Source: Candidatus Dormiibacterota bacterium (GTDB taxonomy: Bacteria; Chloroflexota; Dormibacteria; Aeolococcales; Aeolococcaceae). Taken from it: a stretch of 64,000 nucleotides of DNA. Both the position numbers and the translations under genes were made by a program. Positions 16,960 to 26,606 of this stretch are shown here, in pieces. The stretch is from assembly GCA_003162415.1 (NCBI GenBank), contig PMOL01000004.1, positions 454,474-518,473 of the forward strand. Reading direction: 5' to 3'. Position 1 is the first letter of the stretch. Each line of letters begins with the position of its first letter. Under the pieces are notes generated by a model. It was given only the letters and a program-made list of their open reading frames with translations. It was not told the DNA's origin and made no database searches.

Positions 16960-17400
16960 ATGCCAGTGACCACGAAGAAGCCCGTCGAGATCGCCAACCG
17001 GCTCCGGCCGGTGCTGCTGCATCTGAACCGTCATCTCCGCCGCGAGGTACACACCTCAGGGGTCTCCCCTGGACAGCTCTCGCTCCTCGGACTGATCGAG
17101 GGCAACCCCGGGATCGGGGTCGCCGAGCTCGCGGCTCGCGAGGGCACGGCGATGCCGTCGGTGTGCAGCCACATCGACCGTCTCGAGGCATCCGGTCTGG
17201 TCACACGCCGGCAGGCCGAACGCGATCGGCGCAGGGTGGACCTTGAGGTCACACCCGAGGGCGAGCGCGTTCTCAAGGCCATCCGGTCGAAGCGGACCGC
17301 CTGGCTCTCCGCCCGGCTGAGCAGGCTCGCCGACACAGACCTCGCCGCCGTCGCCGCGGCCATCGCGCCGCTCGAGGCGCTCCTGGCCCAGGCCGAATGA
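16960..17400 (+). CDS. MarR family transcriptional regulator
   Basis: Winged-helix repressor of 146 residues. VSPGQLSLLGLIEGNPGIGVAELAAREGTAMPSVCSHIDRLEASGLV forms the helix-turn-helix, and RQAERDRRRVDLEVTPEGERVL is the wing with the conserved D-R-R. Terminal helices for dimerisation flank this. It overlaps the exporter gene by 4 bp, and the usual arrangement is a repressor controlling its own efflux pump in response to the pump's substrate. The ligand is unknown. Confidence 0.93.
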   Translation: MPVTTKKPVEIANRLRPVLLHLNRHLRREVHTSGVSPGQLSLLGLIEGNPGIGVAELAAREGTAMPSVCSHIDRLEASGLVTRRQAERDRRRVDLEVTPEGERVLKAIRSKRTAWLSARLSRLADTDLAAVAAAIAPLEALLAQAE

Positions 17401-18659
17401 GCCTCGGCATCGGCAGCGCCACCGGGCGCACCTTCATGAGCCTGCGCCGCCACTACAACTACCGGCTGTACTTCTTCGGGCAGGTGGTGTCGATCAGCGG
17501 CACCTGGATGCAGAGCGTCGCCCAGGCGTGGTTCGTCGTGCAGAACACCCACTCGCCACTCGCGGTGGGGCTCCTCGCGGTCTGCCAATTCGGCCCGTAC
17601 GGGCTGTTCGGGCTCTTCGGCGGCGCGGTCGCGGACCGGATCGATCAGCGCAAGGTGCTGATGGGGACCCAGGCCGCGTTCATGGTCACCGCGGCGCTGC
17701 TCGCCGGTCTCACGCTCAGCGGGCACGCAACCGTGTGGGAGGTGTACGTGCTCGCCGGGATCACAGGGTTGATCACCGTCCTCGACAACCCGGTGCGCCA
17801 GGCCTTCACCATCCAGATGGTCGGCCGTGACGAGCTCCCCAACGCGGTAGCTCTGAACTCAAGCCTCTTCAACGCTTCGCGCATCGTCGGCCCCGCCATC
17901 GCGGGTGGCCTGATCGCGGTCGCCGGAGTGGGGATCTGCTTCCTCATCAATGCCCTGAGCTACCTGGCGGTCCTCGCGGCCCTCTGGCTCATGCGCGTGA
18001 ACGACCTCTTCCCGGTGCGCAAGGATGAACGCAACCACAATCTCTTCCGCGGATCAATCGAGGGCCTGAAGTTCGCCTGGAGCCGGCCGGTGATCCGTTC
18101 GGTGCTGATGATGATGCTGGTAATCGCCACGATCAGCATCAACTTCAACGTGCTCCTCCCGGTCCTCGCCTCGCGCACGCTCAACAGCGGGCCCGAGATC
18201 TTCGGCATCCTCTCCGCGCTGTTCGGCTTCGGTGCACTTGTGGGCGCGCTCTTCTCCGCATCCCTCGGACGGGCGAGCCGGCACACCATGCTCATCGGCG
18301 CCGCGCTGTTCTCCGCGTCGGAGATCGGCCTCGCGCCCCTCCATGTCGCATGGGCGGCGGGGATCGCGCTGGTGGTGACCGGCATCGCCTTCACGCTCTA
18401 CTCCTCGCAGGCAAACGCCACCCTGCAACTTGCGGTCACCGATCAGATGCGCGGCCGCGTGCTCGGGATCTACGGCTATGTCTTCTTCGGCACGGCCCCT
18501 CTCGGCGGTCTGCTCGCGGGGTGGCTCGCACAGGAAGGCGGCACCCAGCTCGCGTTTCTCGTCGCGGGGCTCGTCGGCGTCGCGGCGACCATCTACGGGT
18601 GGGCCGATACGGGGCGCGCCGCACGCGCTGCGTTGCCGTCGATCGCCCGGGTGGCATAG
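17397..18659 (+). CDS. MFS transporter (EntS-like drug/siderophore exporter family)
   Basis: Twelve-helix proton-coupled exporter of the DHA3/EntS type, 420 residues. YNYRLYFFGQVVSISGTWMQ at TM1 and GGAVADRIDQRKVLM, the MFS loop 2-3 motif, are diagnostic. DNPVRQAFTIQMVGRDELPNA in the loop after TM4 is typical of this subfamily. The second half has its own GRASRHTM loop. The start overlaps the marR stop by 4 bp. It is probably induced when the MarR protein binds the compound to be expelled. Confidence 0.92.
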   Translation: MSLGIGSATGRTFMSLRRHYNYRLYFFGQVVSISGTWMQSVAQAWFVVQNTHSPLAVGLLAVCQFGPYGLFGLFGGAVADRIDQRKVLMGTQAAFMVTAALLAGLTLSGHATVWEVYVLAGITGLITVLDNPVRQAFTIQMVGRDELPNAVALNSSLFNASRIVGPAIAGGLIAVAGVGICFLINALSYLAVLAALWLMRVNDLFPVRKDERNHNLFRGSIEGLKFAWSRPVIRSVLMMMLVIATISINFNVLLPVLASRTLNSGPEIFGILSALFGFGALVGALFSASLGRASRHTMLIGAALFSASEIGLAPLHVAWAAGIALVVTGIAFTLYSSQANATLQLAVTDQMRGRVLGIYGYVFFGTAPLGGLLAGWLAQEGGTQLAFLVAGLVGVAATIYGWADTGRAARAALPSIARVA

Positions 18660-18718
18660 CCGGACCGGCTTCGCTCATCCTTTCCTGACGGGGAACGCTC
18701 GATCAGGAGGTACTGGAC

Positions 18719-19705
18719 GTGGAGCAGCGCAGGTTGGGCACGCAGGGGTTGGAGGTCTCAGCGCTGGGCCTTGGGTGCATGGGCATGTCGGACTTCTACG
18801 GCACCGCCGAGGAGCGCGACGAGCGCGAGGCGATCTCCACCATCGACCGAGCGGCGGAGCTGGGCATCACCATGCTCGACACTGCGGACATGTACGGCCC
18901 ATTCACCAACGAGTTGTTGGTCGGCAAAGCGCTCACCGGACGCCGCGACCAGTACGTCGTGGCCACCAAGTTCGGGTTCGAGCAACTGGCCGATGGTACG
19001 CAGCGGATCAACGGGCATCCGGAGTACGTGCACCGCGCGTGCGACGCATCCCTGCAGCGCCTCGATGTCGACGTCATCGACCTGTACCTCCAGCACCGCG
19101 TCGACCGCTCGGTGCCGATCGAGGAGACGGTCGGAGCTATGGCGGAGCTCGTCGAGGCCGGGAAGGTCCGGTTTCTTGGCCTGAGCGAAGCGGGGCCGGC
19201 CACGATTCGTCTGGCTCATGCGGTCCATCCCATCTCAGCGGTGCAATCGGAGTACTCCCTGTTCGCTCGTGACATCGAGGACGCGGTGCTGCCCACCGTG
19301 CGCGAGTTGGGCATCGGGTTCATCGCATACAGCCCGCTGGGCCGCGGCATCCTGACCGGGGCGATGAGCGCTGACTCGCTGGCCGCATCCGACACGCGCC
19401 GCGCCCGCTTCCCCCGCTTCGCCGAGGGCAACCTGGACGCCAACCTGGTGATCGTCGCGCGTCTCGGTGACATCGCTTCAGAAAAGGGCATCACGGCGGC
19501 GCAGCTCGCGCTCGCCTGGCTGCTCCATCGCGGACCCGACATCGTCCCGATCCCCGGGACCAAGCGGCGCGCACGGCTCGAGGAGAACGCCGGGGCAGTC
19601 GATATCGCGCTCGAAGCCGACATCATCGCCCGGCTCGAAGCGGCGGTCAGCCCCGAAAGCGTGCGCGGAGATCGACACTGGGACATGGCAGCGATCGACC
19701 GCTGA
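18719..19705 (+). CDS. Aldo/keto reductase
   Basis: NADPH-dependent (beta/alpha)8 oxidoreductase of 328 residues. The catalytic tetrad is visible as Asp54, Tyr59, Lys84 and His126 in DTADMYG, ATKFGF and YLQHRVD. The NADPH site near the C terminus reads [14 protein letters not shown]. It resembles the YghZ/AKR13-like branch acting on aldehydes; the substrate is unknown. The start is GTG 18719, with AGGAGG 8 bp upstream, a rare clear Shine-Dalgarno in this window. Confidence 0.93.
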   Translation: MEQRRLGTQGLEVSALGLGCMGMSDFYGTAEERDEREAISTIDRAAELGITMLDTADMYGPFTNELLVGKALTGRRDQYVVATKFGFEQLADGTQRINGHPEYVHRACDASLQRLDVDVIDLYLQHRVDRSVPIEETVGAMAELVEAGKVRFLGLSEAGPATIRLAHAVHPISAVQSEYSLFARDIEDAVLPTVRELGIGFIAYSPLGRGILTGAMSADSLAASDTRRARFPRFAEGNLDANLVIVARLGDIASEKGITAAQLALAWLLHRGPDIVPIPGTKRRARLEENAGAVDIALEADIIARLEAAVSPESVRGDRHWDMAAIDR

Positions 19706-19728
19706 CCGCGCGCTATGGTCAGCGCGAG

Positions 19729-21684
19729 ATGAGTGCCACCGGCTCGCGCTTCGCATGGACGCCGACGCCGGAGCAGGCGGGCGAGTCTCGGCTCCGCCAC
19801 TTCATCGACGCCCTCGGCGCAGACGATCTCGACGGCGTCGCACGGCTTGCACACGAGGATCCGCAGCGATTCTGGGCGTCGATGGTCGACGACATCGGTG
19901 TCGAATGGACCCGGCGATTCGACGTCGCGATGGATACGTCGCCCGGACTGCCCTGGACGCAGTTCTGGCGCGGGGGCAAGCTCAACCTCGCCCATAACGC
20001 GGTCACCCGCTGGGCGCGGAGCGCGCCGGAGCGGCCCGCGGTGGTCTGGGAGGGCGACGACGGCAGCACCGGCGAGTGGAGCTACGCCGACCTCCTCCGC
20101 CAGACCGCATATGCCGCGACCACGCTCGCCCGCCTCGGGGTCGGGACCGGCGACAGCGTCGGCCTGTGCCTGCCGATGATCCCCGAGACGGTGTCACTCT
20201 TCCTCGCCTGCGCATGGCTCGGAGCCATCGTCGTGCCGCTCTTCAGCGGGTACGGCGCAGGCGCGATAGTCTCCCGCCTGCTCGACTGCGACGCCAAGGT
20301 TCTGGTCGTTGTTGACGGATTCACGCGGCGTGGCCGCGCCGTCGCGATGAAGGCGGTCGCGGATGACGCTGCCGAGCAGCTCCCATCACTCGAGCACATC
20401 CTGGTGGTGCCCCAGCTCGGTGATGCGAGCGTGCCGATGCGGGCCGGCCGCGACGTTCTCTTCGAGGCGATGCCGGATGGATGGAGCGCGGAGCCACCGG
20501 TGGCCGACACCGACGCCGATTCGACCTTCATGATCATCTACACGAGCGGGACGACAGGCCGTCCCAAGGGAACGGTGCACGTCCACGGCGGGTTTCCCGT
20601 CAAGGCGATGCAGGACATGGCGCACTGTTTCGACATCGGCGAGCACGACCGTCTGCTCTGGTTCACGGATATCGGCTGGATGATGGGGCCGTGGGCCATC
20701 TGCGGTGCGCTGAGCATCGGCGCTACTCTCGTGCTCTTCGACGGCGTCCCTGATCATCCCGGGCCGGATCGCCTGTGGTCGGTGGTCGAGCGGCATCGCG
20801 TCTCGGTGCTGGGGATCGCGCCGACGGTGATTCGCGCGCTGATGCGTCATGGCGACGAACCCGTCGCCGCCCACGATCTTTCGTCGCTTCGAGTGCTCGG
20901 ATCGACCGGCGAACCGTGGAACACCGACCCGTGGCTGTGGTACCAGCGGAAGATCGGTGGCGGCAGGCTGCCGGTGCTCAACTACTCGGGCGGCACCGAG
21001 ATATCGGGCGGCATCCTCGCCGGCAACATGCTCACGCCGTTGCAGCCGTGCGCGTTTGCCGGACCGTGCCCGGGTATGGACGCCGACGTCGTCGACGAGA
21101 ATGGCAGGAGCGTGCGCGGCGAGGTTGGAGAGCTGGTGATTCGCGCGCCGTGGCCGGGGATGACCCGCGGATTCTGGCGTGACCGCGAGCGATACCTCGA
21201 CACATACTGGTCGCGCTGGCCCGACGTGTGGGTGCACGGTGACTGGGTCGAGGTCGACGCGGACGGGCTCTGGTACGTGCGGGGGCGAAGCGACGACACC
21301 ATCAAGGTCGCGGGAAAACGCCTGGGACCCGCCGAGGTCGAGTCGGCGCTGGTGGCACATGCCGCGGTCGCGGAGGCGGCCGCAATCGGTGTCCCGGACC
21401 CGCTCAAGGGCGAGGCGCTGGTCGTGTTCGTGGTGCTCAAGCCCGGTGTCACCGACTCGCCGGAGCTGCGCGGGGCGCTGGCGCAACGCGTGGCCGAGGA
21501 TCTCGGCAAGGCGCTCGCGCCGCATGCGGTCGAGATCGTGACGGAACTGCCCAAAACCCGGAACGCTAAGGTGCTCCGCCGGGTGGTGCGCTCGGTGTAC
21601 CTGGGCACCGATCTCGGCGATCTCTCGTCGCTCGAGAATCACGGCGCCATCGAGGCCATCGGGCGGACGCGCACTCCCGCCTGA
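19729..21684 (+). CDS. AMP-dependent acyl-CoA synthetase (acetyl-CoA synthetase-like)
   Basis: Adenylate-forming enzyme that makes acyl-CoA from a carboxylate, ATP and CoA; 651 residues, the size of Acs. The phosphate-binding loop is YTSGTTGRPKGTVHVHGG near residue 270. The A5 motif is YSGGTEISGG, and A7/A8 are HGDWVEVDADGLWYVRGRSDDTIKVAGKRLGP. The catalytic Lys is in PKTRNAKVLRR near the C terminus. N-terminal features also match acetyl- or propionyl-CoA synthetases, but chain length cannot be read. The ATG has TATGGT 9 bp upstream, though the preceding aldo/keto reductase is only 23 bp away. Confidence 0.9.
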   Translation: MSATGSRFAWTPTPEQAGESRLRHFIDALGADDLDGVARLAHEDPQRFWASMVDDIGVEWTRRFDVAMDTSPGLPWTQFWRGGKLNLAHNAVTRWARSAPERPAVVWEGDDGSTGEWSYADLLRQTAYAATTLARLGVGTGDSVGLCLPMIPETVSLFLACAWLGAIVVPLFSGYGAGAIVSRLLDCDAKVLVVVDGFTRRGRAVAMKAVADDAAEQLPSLEHILVVPQLGDASVPMRAGRDVLFEAMPDGWSAEPPVADTDADSTFMIIYTSGTTGRPKGTVHVHGGFPVKAMQDMAHCFDIGEHDRLLWFTDIGWMMGPWAICGALSIGATLVLFDGVPDHPGPDRLWSVVERHRVSVLGIAPTVIRALMRHGDEPVAAHDLSSLRVLGSTGEPWNTDPWLWYQRKIGGGRLPVLNYSGGTEISGGILAGNMLTPLQPCAFAGPCPGMDADVVDENGRSVRGEVGELVIRAPWPGMTRGFWRDRERYLDTYWSRWPDVWVHGDWVEVDADGLWYVRGRSDDTIKVAGKRLGPAEVESALVAHAAVAEAAAIGVPDPLKGEALVVFVVLKPGVTDSPELRGALAQRVAEDLGKALAPHAVEIVTELPKTRNAKVLRRVVRSVYLGTDLGDLSSLENHGAIEAIGRTRTPA

Positions 21685-21816
21685 CACCTTCGACGGCGCG
21701 CGGCCAGACGTCCCAGGAATGTCCGCTCCCTCGCTCGATGATGGGCGGCTCCGCGTCGGGATGCAGCGCCGTCGCAACGGCGGCGCCCGCCCGACGGCCT
21801 CGAGAGGGGGGCGACC

Positions 21817-23506
21817 ATGCCCGACTCCGTTCCGCTGCGCGGCAGCGCATATCATCCCGCCGGGGGCACGCATCCCGGCCACAGACATCTCCGCAAGCTC
21901 GACGACGCGGAGCTTCATGCCGCTGCAGGCGTGACGCTCATGTTGCGTGAGCGCCGAGGCGGCCCGACGACGGCGCAGAGCCTGGCGTGGCTGCAGTCGC
22001 TTCCAGACCCGAGCGCGCGTCATCTCGACATCGCTCAGTTGACCGCACGCCACGGTTTCGACGTCGCCGACAGAGATCGCGTGGTGCGCTGGGCGACATC
22101 GGTCGGGCTGCAGGTCACCGGTGAGGATACGGCGACACGCAGGGTGATGCTGCGCGGAAGCACCGAACAGCTTGCTCGCGCATTCGAGGTCGACCTCGAG
22201 CGTTTCGCGTGGCAACGCGACGACGGCCGCAGCGTCGAGTATCGCGGTCACCACGGGCCGGTGCGTCTTCCGGCGCACCTCGACGGAATCGTCGAGGGCG
22301 TCTATGGGCTCGATGACCGCCCGCTGGCACGTTCGCACGTTCGCAGCCTCGACGACGGGCGATCAGCTGTGTTCGCGTATGACCCACCACAGCTTGCCTC
22401 GCTCTACGACTTCCCCCGGCTCGCCAACGGCGGCGAGGGCGTCGAGCTGGTGGCCGCGATGATCGAGCTCGGCGGGGTGGTACATCCCTTCGACCTGGCC
22501 GCATCGTTCGCGCGCCTCGGCCTCCCCGCGCCGGACATCACCAACGTGTGGCTGGACGGCGCCACACCGGCACCAGACCCGAACGGCGCCGACGTGGAGG
22601 TGGCACTGGACTACCAGGTCATCGGTGCAATGGTTGCCGCGATGGCTCCCAAGGCGCATCTCACCATCGTCAGCTACAACGCGCCCAACAACGAGCGCGG
22701 CTTTATCGATGCGGCCGCGACGGCCGCGAGCGACGCCATGCGCCACCCGTCGGCGGTGTCGATCTCGTGGGGCGCGCCTGAAGACCGCTGGTCGCCACAA
22801 GGGATGCGGGGGCTCGACGCCGCGTTCGCAACCGGTGCGCTGCATGGCGTGACCTTCAGCGCCGCGGCCGGCGACGCCGGGTCGACCAACGATGAGGTCG
22901 ACGGATATCAGCACCCGGAGTTCCCGGCATCGAGTCCGCACGCTTGGGCATGCGGAGGAACGACGCTGCTCGCGGCACGAGGCCGGATCCGGACGGACCG
23001 AGACCGTTTGGAACGAGCTTTCACGAGGCGCCGGCGCCGCCGGGAGCGGGGTGAGCACCGTGTTCCCGGTCCCCGCGTACCAGGCCGCACTCGGCATCAG
23101 GCCGCGGTCGGCCGATGGCGGCGGACTCGGCCGGGGGCTTCCCGACGGTTCCGGCAACGCCGACCCCCTGACCGGCTGGAACGTTGTGGCGCTGCGCCGC
23201 CTCCGGTCGACTGGCGGCACCTCCGCTGTTGCGCCGATGTATACGGCCCTTGGACGCTGGTGTCCGCGCAGCTGGGGCACCGGATAGGACTACCGCCCCC
23301 GCCCTGTACGCCCAACGCGGACGGGCTTCAACGACGTGACATCCGGCGACTCCGGCGGTCCATACCGTGCCGGGCGCGGTTGGGACCTCGCCAGTGGCTG
23401 GGGCAGCCCCGACGGCCGGCAGATCGCGCGCGATCTCGGCGTGCGCGTGCAGGGTCCGGACATCGGCCGGCCTCGAGCCGGCGGTGGCGAGCGCGAGATC
23501 GCCTGA
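21817..23506 (+). pseudogene. S53 family peptidase (kumamolisin/sedolisin-like), multiply frameshifted
   Basis: Acid serine-carboxyl peptidase. The first about 385 codons from ATG 21817 are intact: a pro-kumamolisin domain (to about residue 180), then a catalytic domain start with E-V-A-L-D (Glu and Asp of the triad) and VSISWGAPED. After about 22975 the frame changes: GRTETVWNELSRG, STVFPVPAYQ, SGNADPLTGWNV and GGTSAVAP (catalytic Ser) are in the second frame. LVSAQLGHRIG (about 23255-23287) is back in the first, TTAPALYAQRG (about 23290-23320) in the third, and FNDVTSGDSGG...GWGSPDG in the second, up to TGA 23504-23506. At least four shifts occur in about 350 bp. All pieces are recognisable and in order, so decay is recent or the assembly is faulty. 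Confidence 0.82.
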
Positions 23507-23508
23507 GG

Positions 23509-24565
23509 TCAGGAGCCGAGCAGAGCGGCCGAGCCGGTGGCGAGCGCCACCGGCCGGCCGTCGGCGCCGAGCACCTCCGCAGTCGCCACGGTCAAGGTCC
23601 TGCCTCGATGCACCACCTTGGCCCTCGCCTCGATGCGGCTGCCGTCGCCGGCCACCGGCCGCAGGAAGTTCACCTTGATATCCACCGAAGCCATCCACTC
23701 GCCCTTGGCAAGGGTCGTCTGCGTCGCGAGGGCGAGCGCGAGATCCGCGAGCAGCACGATGAATCCCCCCTGCGGCCATCCGAACGGCGTGGCGAGCCAG
23801 CCTGGCGAGCCAGCCCGTTAGGGGCATCGAGCATGACGCTGCGCCAAGCGTCGCCTCAGTCGGGACGACACCCAGAAGATGATGCAGGGGCGGCAGGGGC
23901 AGCTCTCCACGTATCTGCGCATGGATGATCTCCACGCCGCTTCGCTTCAGGAATTCGCTCTCGTCGATCCGCTCACCCGACACCGTTCGGAGGTACGGGT
24001 CAGGACCGTCGTCCGCCACAGCAGGCGCATTCGAAGAAGCCAGTGGCGGGGCGGTGCCGCCCCGCGAGTGTGCCGCGGTAGCCGCCTCCCCGAAGATGCG
24101 CATGCGCGACGTCGTGTACGCAACCAGCCGCCCGTCCCCGTCAATCACCTGGCCCGCCGACAGGCCCATGGTGCGCCCGGTGTGGATGGCGCGGCCCTTG
24201 GCGGTGATGACCGATCCGACGCGTGCGGGACGTAGGTATGTCATCGACATCTCGGCGGTCGTGTACTGCGTGTGCGGCGGCTGCAACGATTGCAGCGCGC
24301 AGCCCAGAGCGGCATCCGCCGCGAGCGCCAACGTGCCACCGAGGACAGCGCCGCGCGACCACTCGAACCACGGCGAAACCGGCAGGCTGAATGCGGCCGT
24401 CCCCGCGTCCGCACCGTCGAACGTGAGTCCGGTGAGCCGTCCCATAGGTGGTTGCGCGCGCACGCGGCGCAGTGCTTCGAGACCGCTCAGCTCGCTCGCC
24501 GACGTGTCGAGGATCTCGCCGCGCACAGGAATATCGCGCCACAGGGCGGGCTCACGGATCAGCAC
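23509..24565 (-). pseudogene. Double-hotdog acyl-CoA thioesterase (PaaI-like), broken by a 13-bp tandem duplication
   Basis: Two hotdog-fold thioesterase domains in tandem. The first has GAVLGGTLALAADAALG and a VGSVITAKGRAIHTGRTM strand. The second begins near HHLLGVVPTEATLGAASCSMPLTGWLA and continues as TPFGWPQGGFIVLLADLALAL in another frame. Between them a 13-bp unit occurs twice in tandem (23790-23815); removing one copy restores one frame of 348 codons and reads MPLTGWLATPFGWPQGG. Start GTG 24565 is supported by TAAGCT (24572-24577) 6 bp upstream. The stop lies 2 bp from the convergent S53 stop. As sequenced, the second domain cannot be made by normal reading. Confidence 0.85.
23790..23815. 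repeat. 13-bp perfect tandem duplication inside the thioesterase gene
   Basis: The unit TGGCGAGCCAGCC occurs twice without spacer. Its length is not a multiple of three, so it shifts the reading frame by one; without one copy the gene is intact. It could be a fixed mutation or a reversible slippage site. Confidence 0.9.
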
Positions 24566-24666
24566 CCGCCGAGCTTAGTGGCGCAGTGGTATCGCGGCGA
24601 GGGAAGGGCATGTGCTGCGGCGGGCACGCGGTCGGGACGCCTTCGCCGTCCCGCCGCTCGCTCTCG

Positions 24667-24684
24667 CCGGGGTGTTAACCCCGG
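24667..24684. terminator. GC-rich hairpin after the Tad-like gene cluster
   Basis: Arms CCGGGGT and ACCCCGG enclose a GTTA loop. It lies between the minus-strand stop of the TadG-like gene (24724) and the leader of the thioesterase gene. No T run follows, so it is at best a weak or Rho-assisted terminator. The rest of 24578-24723 shows no convincing gene. Confidence 0.35.
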
Positions 24685-24723
24685 CTGCGAGACGGCCCGC
24701 CTCCGCACACGCCCTTCCCTCTC

Positions 24724-25320
24724 TCAGCGTGGCGGCGGCGCCGGGACCCATGCGGTCCCTGTACACGTCGATGTCGCAACGTTGGTGCCGACCACGGGAG
24801 CGGCGTAACCGGAGCCGCGCACCGTGATGGTGCTGGGGAATCCCGGCAGGGGAATGGGCAGCCGTACCACCCGGGTGACCTGCGCGTACACGCGGCATCC
24901 GTCGCTGGCGCAGACGGTTCCCTCCGGCACCTGCGGGTCGTCGGCTGTCCTCAGCACCAGTGCGTTCGCCGGGTCACAGGGTATCTGCGCCGACTGATCG
25001 CCCGCCTGGATGCATGAGCGCTCGAAGGCGTACAGGGTTCCCTCGCGATCCTGCGGGTTGATGTCGACGATCGGCACCGCGCACATCGCGCCGGGACACG
25101 ATCCGGTGTCCTCGTAGAGATAGCGTGGATCGACCGAGTCCGCTCCGGATTGCGCACTCAGCTGGGCGGCGTCCTGGACGCGCCCGGACCATACGTACAG
25201 GTACGCGGTGTCTGCGACGAGGCACACGAGACTGAACAGGAACAAGGCGAATCCGAGCGCGAACACCATGAGGGTCTGGCCACGCTGATCGACACGCGCC
25301 GTTCCGGTGCTCCGGAACAT
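24724..25320 (-). CDS. TadG-like Flp pilus-associated protein
   Basis: Membrane-anchored protein of 198 residues. The N-terminal RGQTLMVFALGFALFLFSLVCLVADTAYLY is the single helix of Tad/Flp-associated TadG-type proteins, here called putative Flp pilus-assembly. The remainder is extracytoplasmic, with several Cys residues (CPGAMC, SC, PC, CASDGC) that could form disulfides, and it ends in a Pro-rich tail. ATG 25320 overlaps the stop of the upstream TadE-like gene (TGATG); a GTG one codon earlier is also possible. It is the last gene of a run of related proteins. Confidence 0.75.
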   Translation of the reverse strand: MFRSTGTARVDQRGQTLMVFALGFALFLFSLVCLVADTAYLYVWSGRVQDAAQLSAQSGADSVDPRYLYEDTGSCPGAMCAVPIVDINPQDREGTLYAFERSCIQAGDQSAQIPCDPANALVLRTADDPQVPEGTVCASDGCRVYAQVTRVVRLPIPLPGFPSTITVRGSGYAAPVVGTNVATSTCTGTAWVPAPPPR

Positions 25321-25952
25321 CACTGACGGAACGGAGGCGGCAGCGCCTCCGCCTGCGCGTGCAACGTCGGCGTCCAGAACACGCCCCAGGCCAGTGGCGT
25401 GTTGGCGAAGTCGAGCGACGCCGATGCACTGCAGGTGACCACGTCGAGCCCGGACGGCGGATTCAGCGTCCGGTCGGCGTAGCCGGGGACGACGATGCCC
25501 CCTTTCCCGATAGAGCCGATGTCGCAGGACACTTCAGCATGTGCGGGTGACCCGGCGTATGCGACCGGTTGCACCGGCGGAGTCGCGCCGTTGCCGCTGT
25601 CACCGCCGGAAGTGCAGAGCGCCGCCGTCTGCCAGTGGATCAGGCCCGTGTCTGTGGTCATGGTTCCGTAGAAGGTTTCCGCGGCGTATCGACAGCCGGT
25701 TGGAAGGCCGGCGGTCACGAGGGTGTCGCCGTGCGCGCCGCAGCATTGGCTCCCCGCGGGATCCACCGCGTTCTCGGGCGCCTGGAACCGTGACTGCGCA
25801 GCCAGCGCGGTGGCTGAATTCAGCTGTTGATGCACGGTCACCTGCACCATCACGGCGACGAAATTGCAGACCAGGAACAGGAGGATCGGGATGACCAGCG
25901 CGGTTTCGAGGACTGCCTGAGCGTCGTCGCCACGGCGCCTCGAGCGCCTCAC
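25320..25952 (-). CDS. TadE-like pilus assembly/minor pilin protein
   Basis: Protein of 210 residues with the TadE signature AVLETALVIPILLFLVCNFVAVMVQ: an E within the N-terminal helix of a prepilin-like segment, near residues 13-37. The rest is predicted to be outside the membrane and carries paired cysteines (QCCG). The GTG start at 25952 overlaps the upstream TadE-like stop in GTGA; the longer open frame (to 26270) would overlap that gene. Likely function is in a Tad-type pilus or secretion apparatus, but the motor genes are not in this window. Confidence 0.75.
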   Translation of the reverse strand: MRRSRRRGDDAQAVLETALVIPILLFLVCNFVAVMVQVTVHQQLNSATALAAQSRFQAPENAVDPAGSQCCGAHGDTLVTAGLPTGCRYAAETFYGTMTTDTGLIHWQTAALCTSGGDSGNGATPPVQPVAYAGSPAHAEVSCDIGSIGKGGIVVPGYADRTLNPPSGLDVVTCSASASLDFANTPLAWGVFWTPTLHAQAEALPPPFRQ

Positions 25953-26575
25953 GGTGCGAAGCGAAGCGTGTGGGTCGTTGCCGAGATGTTGGTCGGGAGC
26001 TCGAATCCGCCGGCCCCGGGACCGAACCCCGGCGGCACCAACGACGCGGCGAAACCGATGATGCGCACGGTGATCAACGGCGAGTCGTTGCACCCGAGCG
26101 GATAGGGCGACGGCTGGCCTGGGGGTGGAGTTGTGCAGGCCGGCGGGTCGGCCTCGCTGACGCAGACCACGACCACCCGCGGGCCGTCGGCAGCCTGCAC
26201 CTCCGCCGGCGTCGACGGGCACTGCTGCGTGCTGTCCGGCGCGCAGGCGCCGCTCGCCTCTACAGCGCACCAGCTTTCGACGGTGGTCCCGAACATCGAG
26301 CTGCGCAGCCGGCCGGATATCGCAGCGGAGACCGCTCGAGCATCCGGCGCCGTCTCCGAGACGGGGCTCGACCCGGCGGATGAGGCGATCATCGCCGCCT
26401 CCTCCACTGCTGATACTTCGGCGGAGGACTGCACCGCCCAGAGGCCGGCATCGAGTGCGCCGATCAGGCAGAAGAGGAACAGCGGCAGGACCACGACGAA
26501 CTCGACGATCGCCTGACCGCGTCTGCGGCGCGGCATGCGTCGAAGACGCACCACTCCCTCTTCATCCCCTCCCAT
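25949..26575 (-). CDS. TadE family protein
   Basis: Protein of 208 residues. RRRRGQAIVEFVVVLPLFLFCLIGALDAGLW is a textbook TadE N-terminal helix with the conserved Gln-Ala-x-x-Glu. The exported part contains several Cys residues and ends in a beta-rich region (LITVRIIGFAASL). ATG 26575 has TAGGAT (26585-26590) 9 bp upstream, so this gene may have its own leaderless transcript. It also follows the TPR protein gene by 31 bp. Confidence 0.8.
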   Translation of the reverse strand: MGGDEEGVVRLRRMPRRRRGQAIVEFVVVLPLFLFCLIGALDAGLWAVQSSAEVSAVEEAAMIASSAGSSPVSETAPDARAVSAAISGRLRSSMFGTTVESWCAVEASGACAPDSTQQCPSTPAEVQAADGPRVVVVCVSEADPPACTTPPPGQPSPYPLGCNDSPLITVRIIGFAASLVPPGFGPGAGGFELPTNISATTHTLRFAP

Positions 26576-26606
26576 CGTCTCGTCATCCTAGCCGGGAGAG
26601 GGTTCC

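Noticed and set aside
20386..22338. Minus-strand open frame of 650 codons
   Set aside because: Shadow of the acyl-CoA synthetase and S53 genes; Arg/His-rich with no recognisable domain, while the plus strand has clear motifs.
23021..24565. Open minus-strand frame of 514 codons
   Set aside because: Only its first part is thioesterase; after the 13-bp duplication it is out-of-frame sequence opposite the S53 gene, rich in Arg and Gly.
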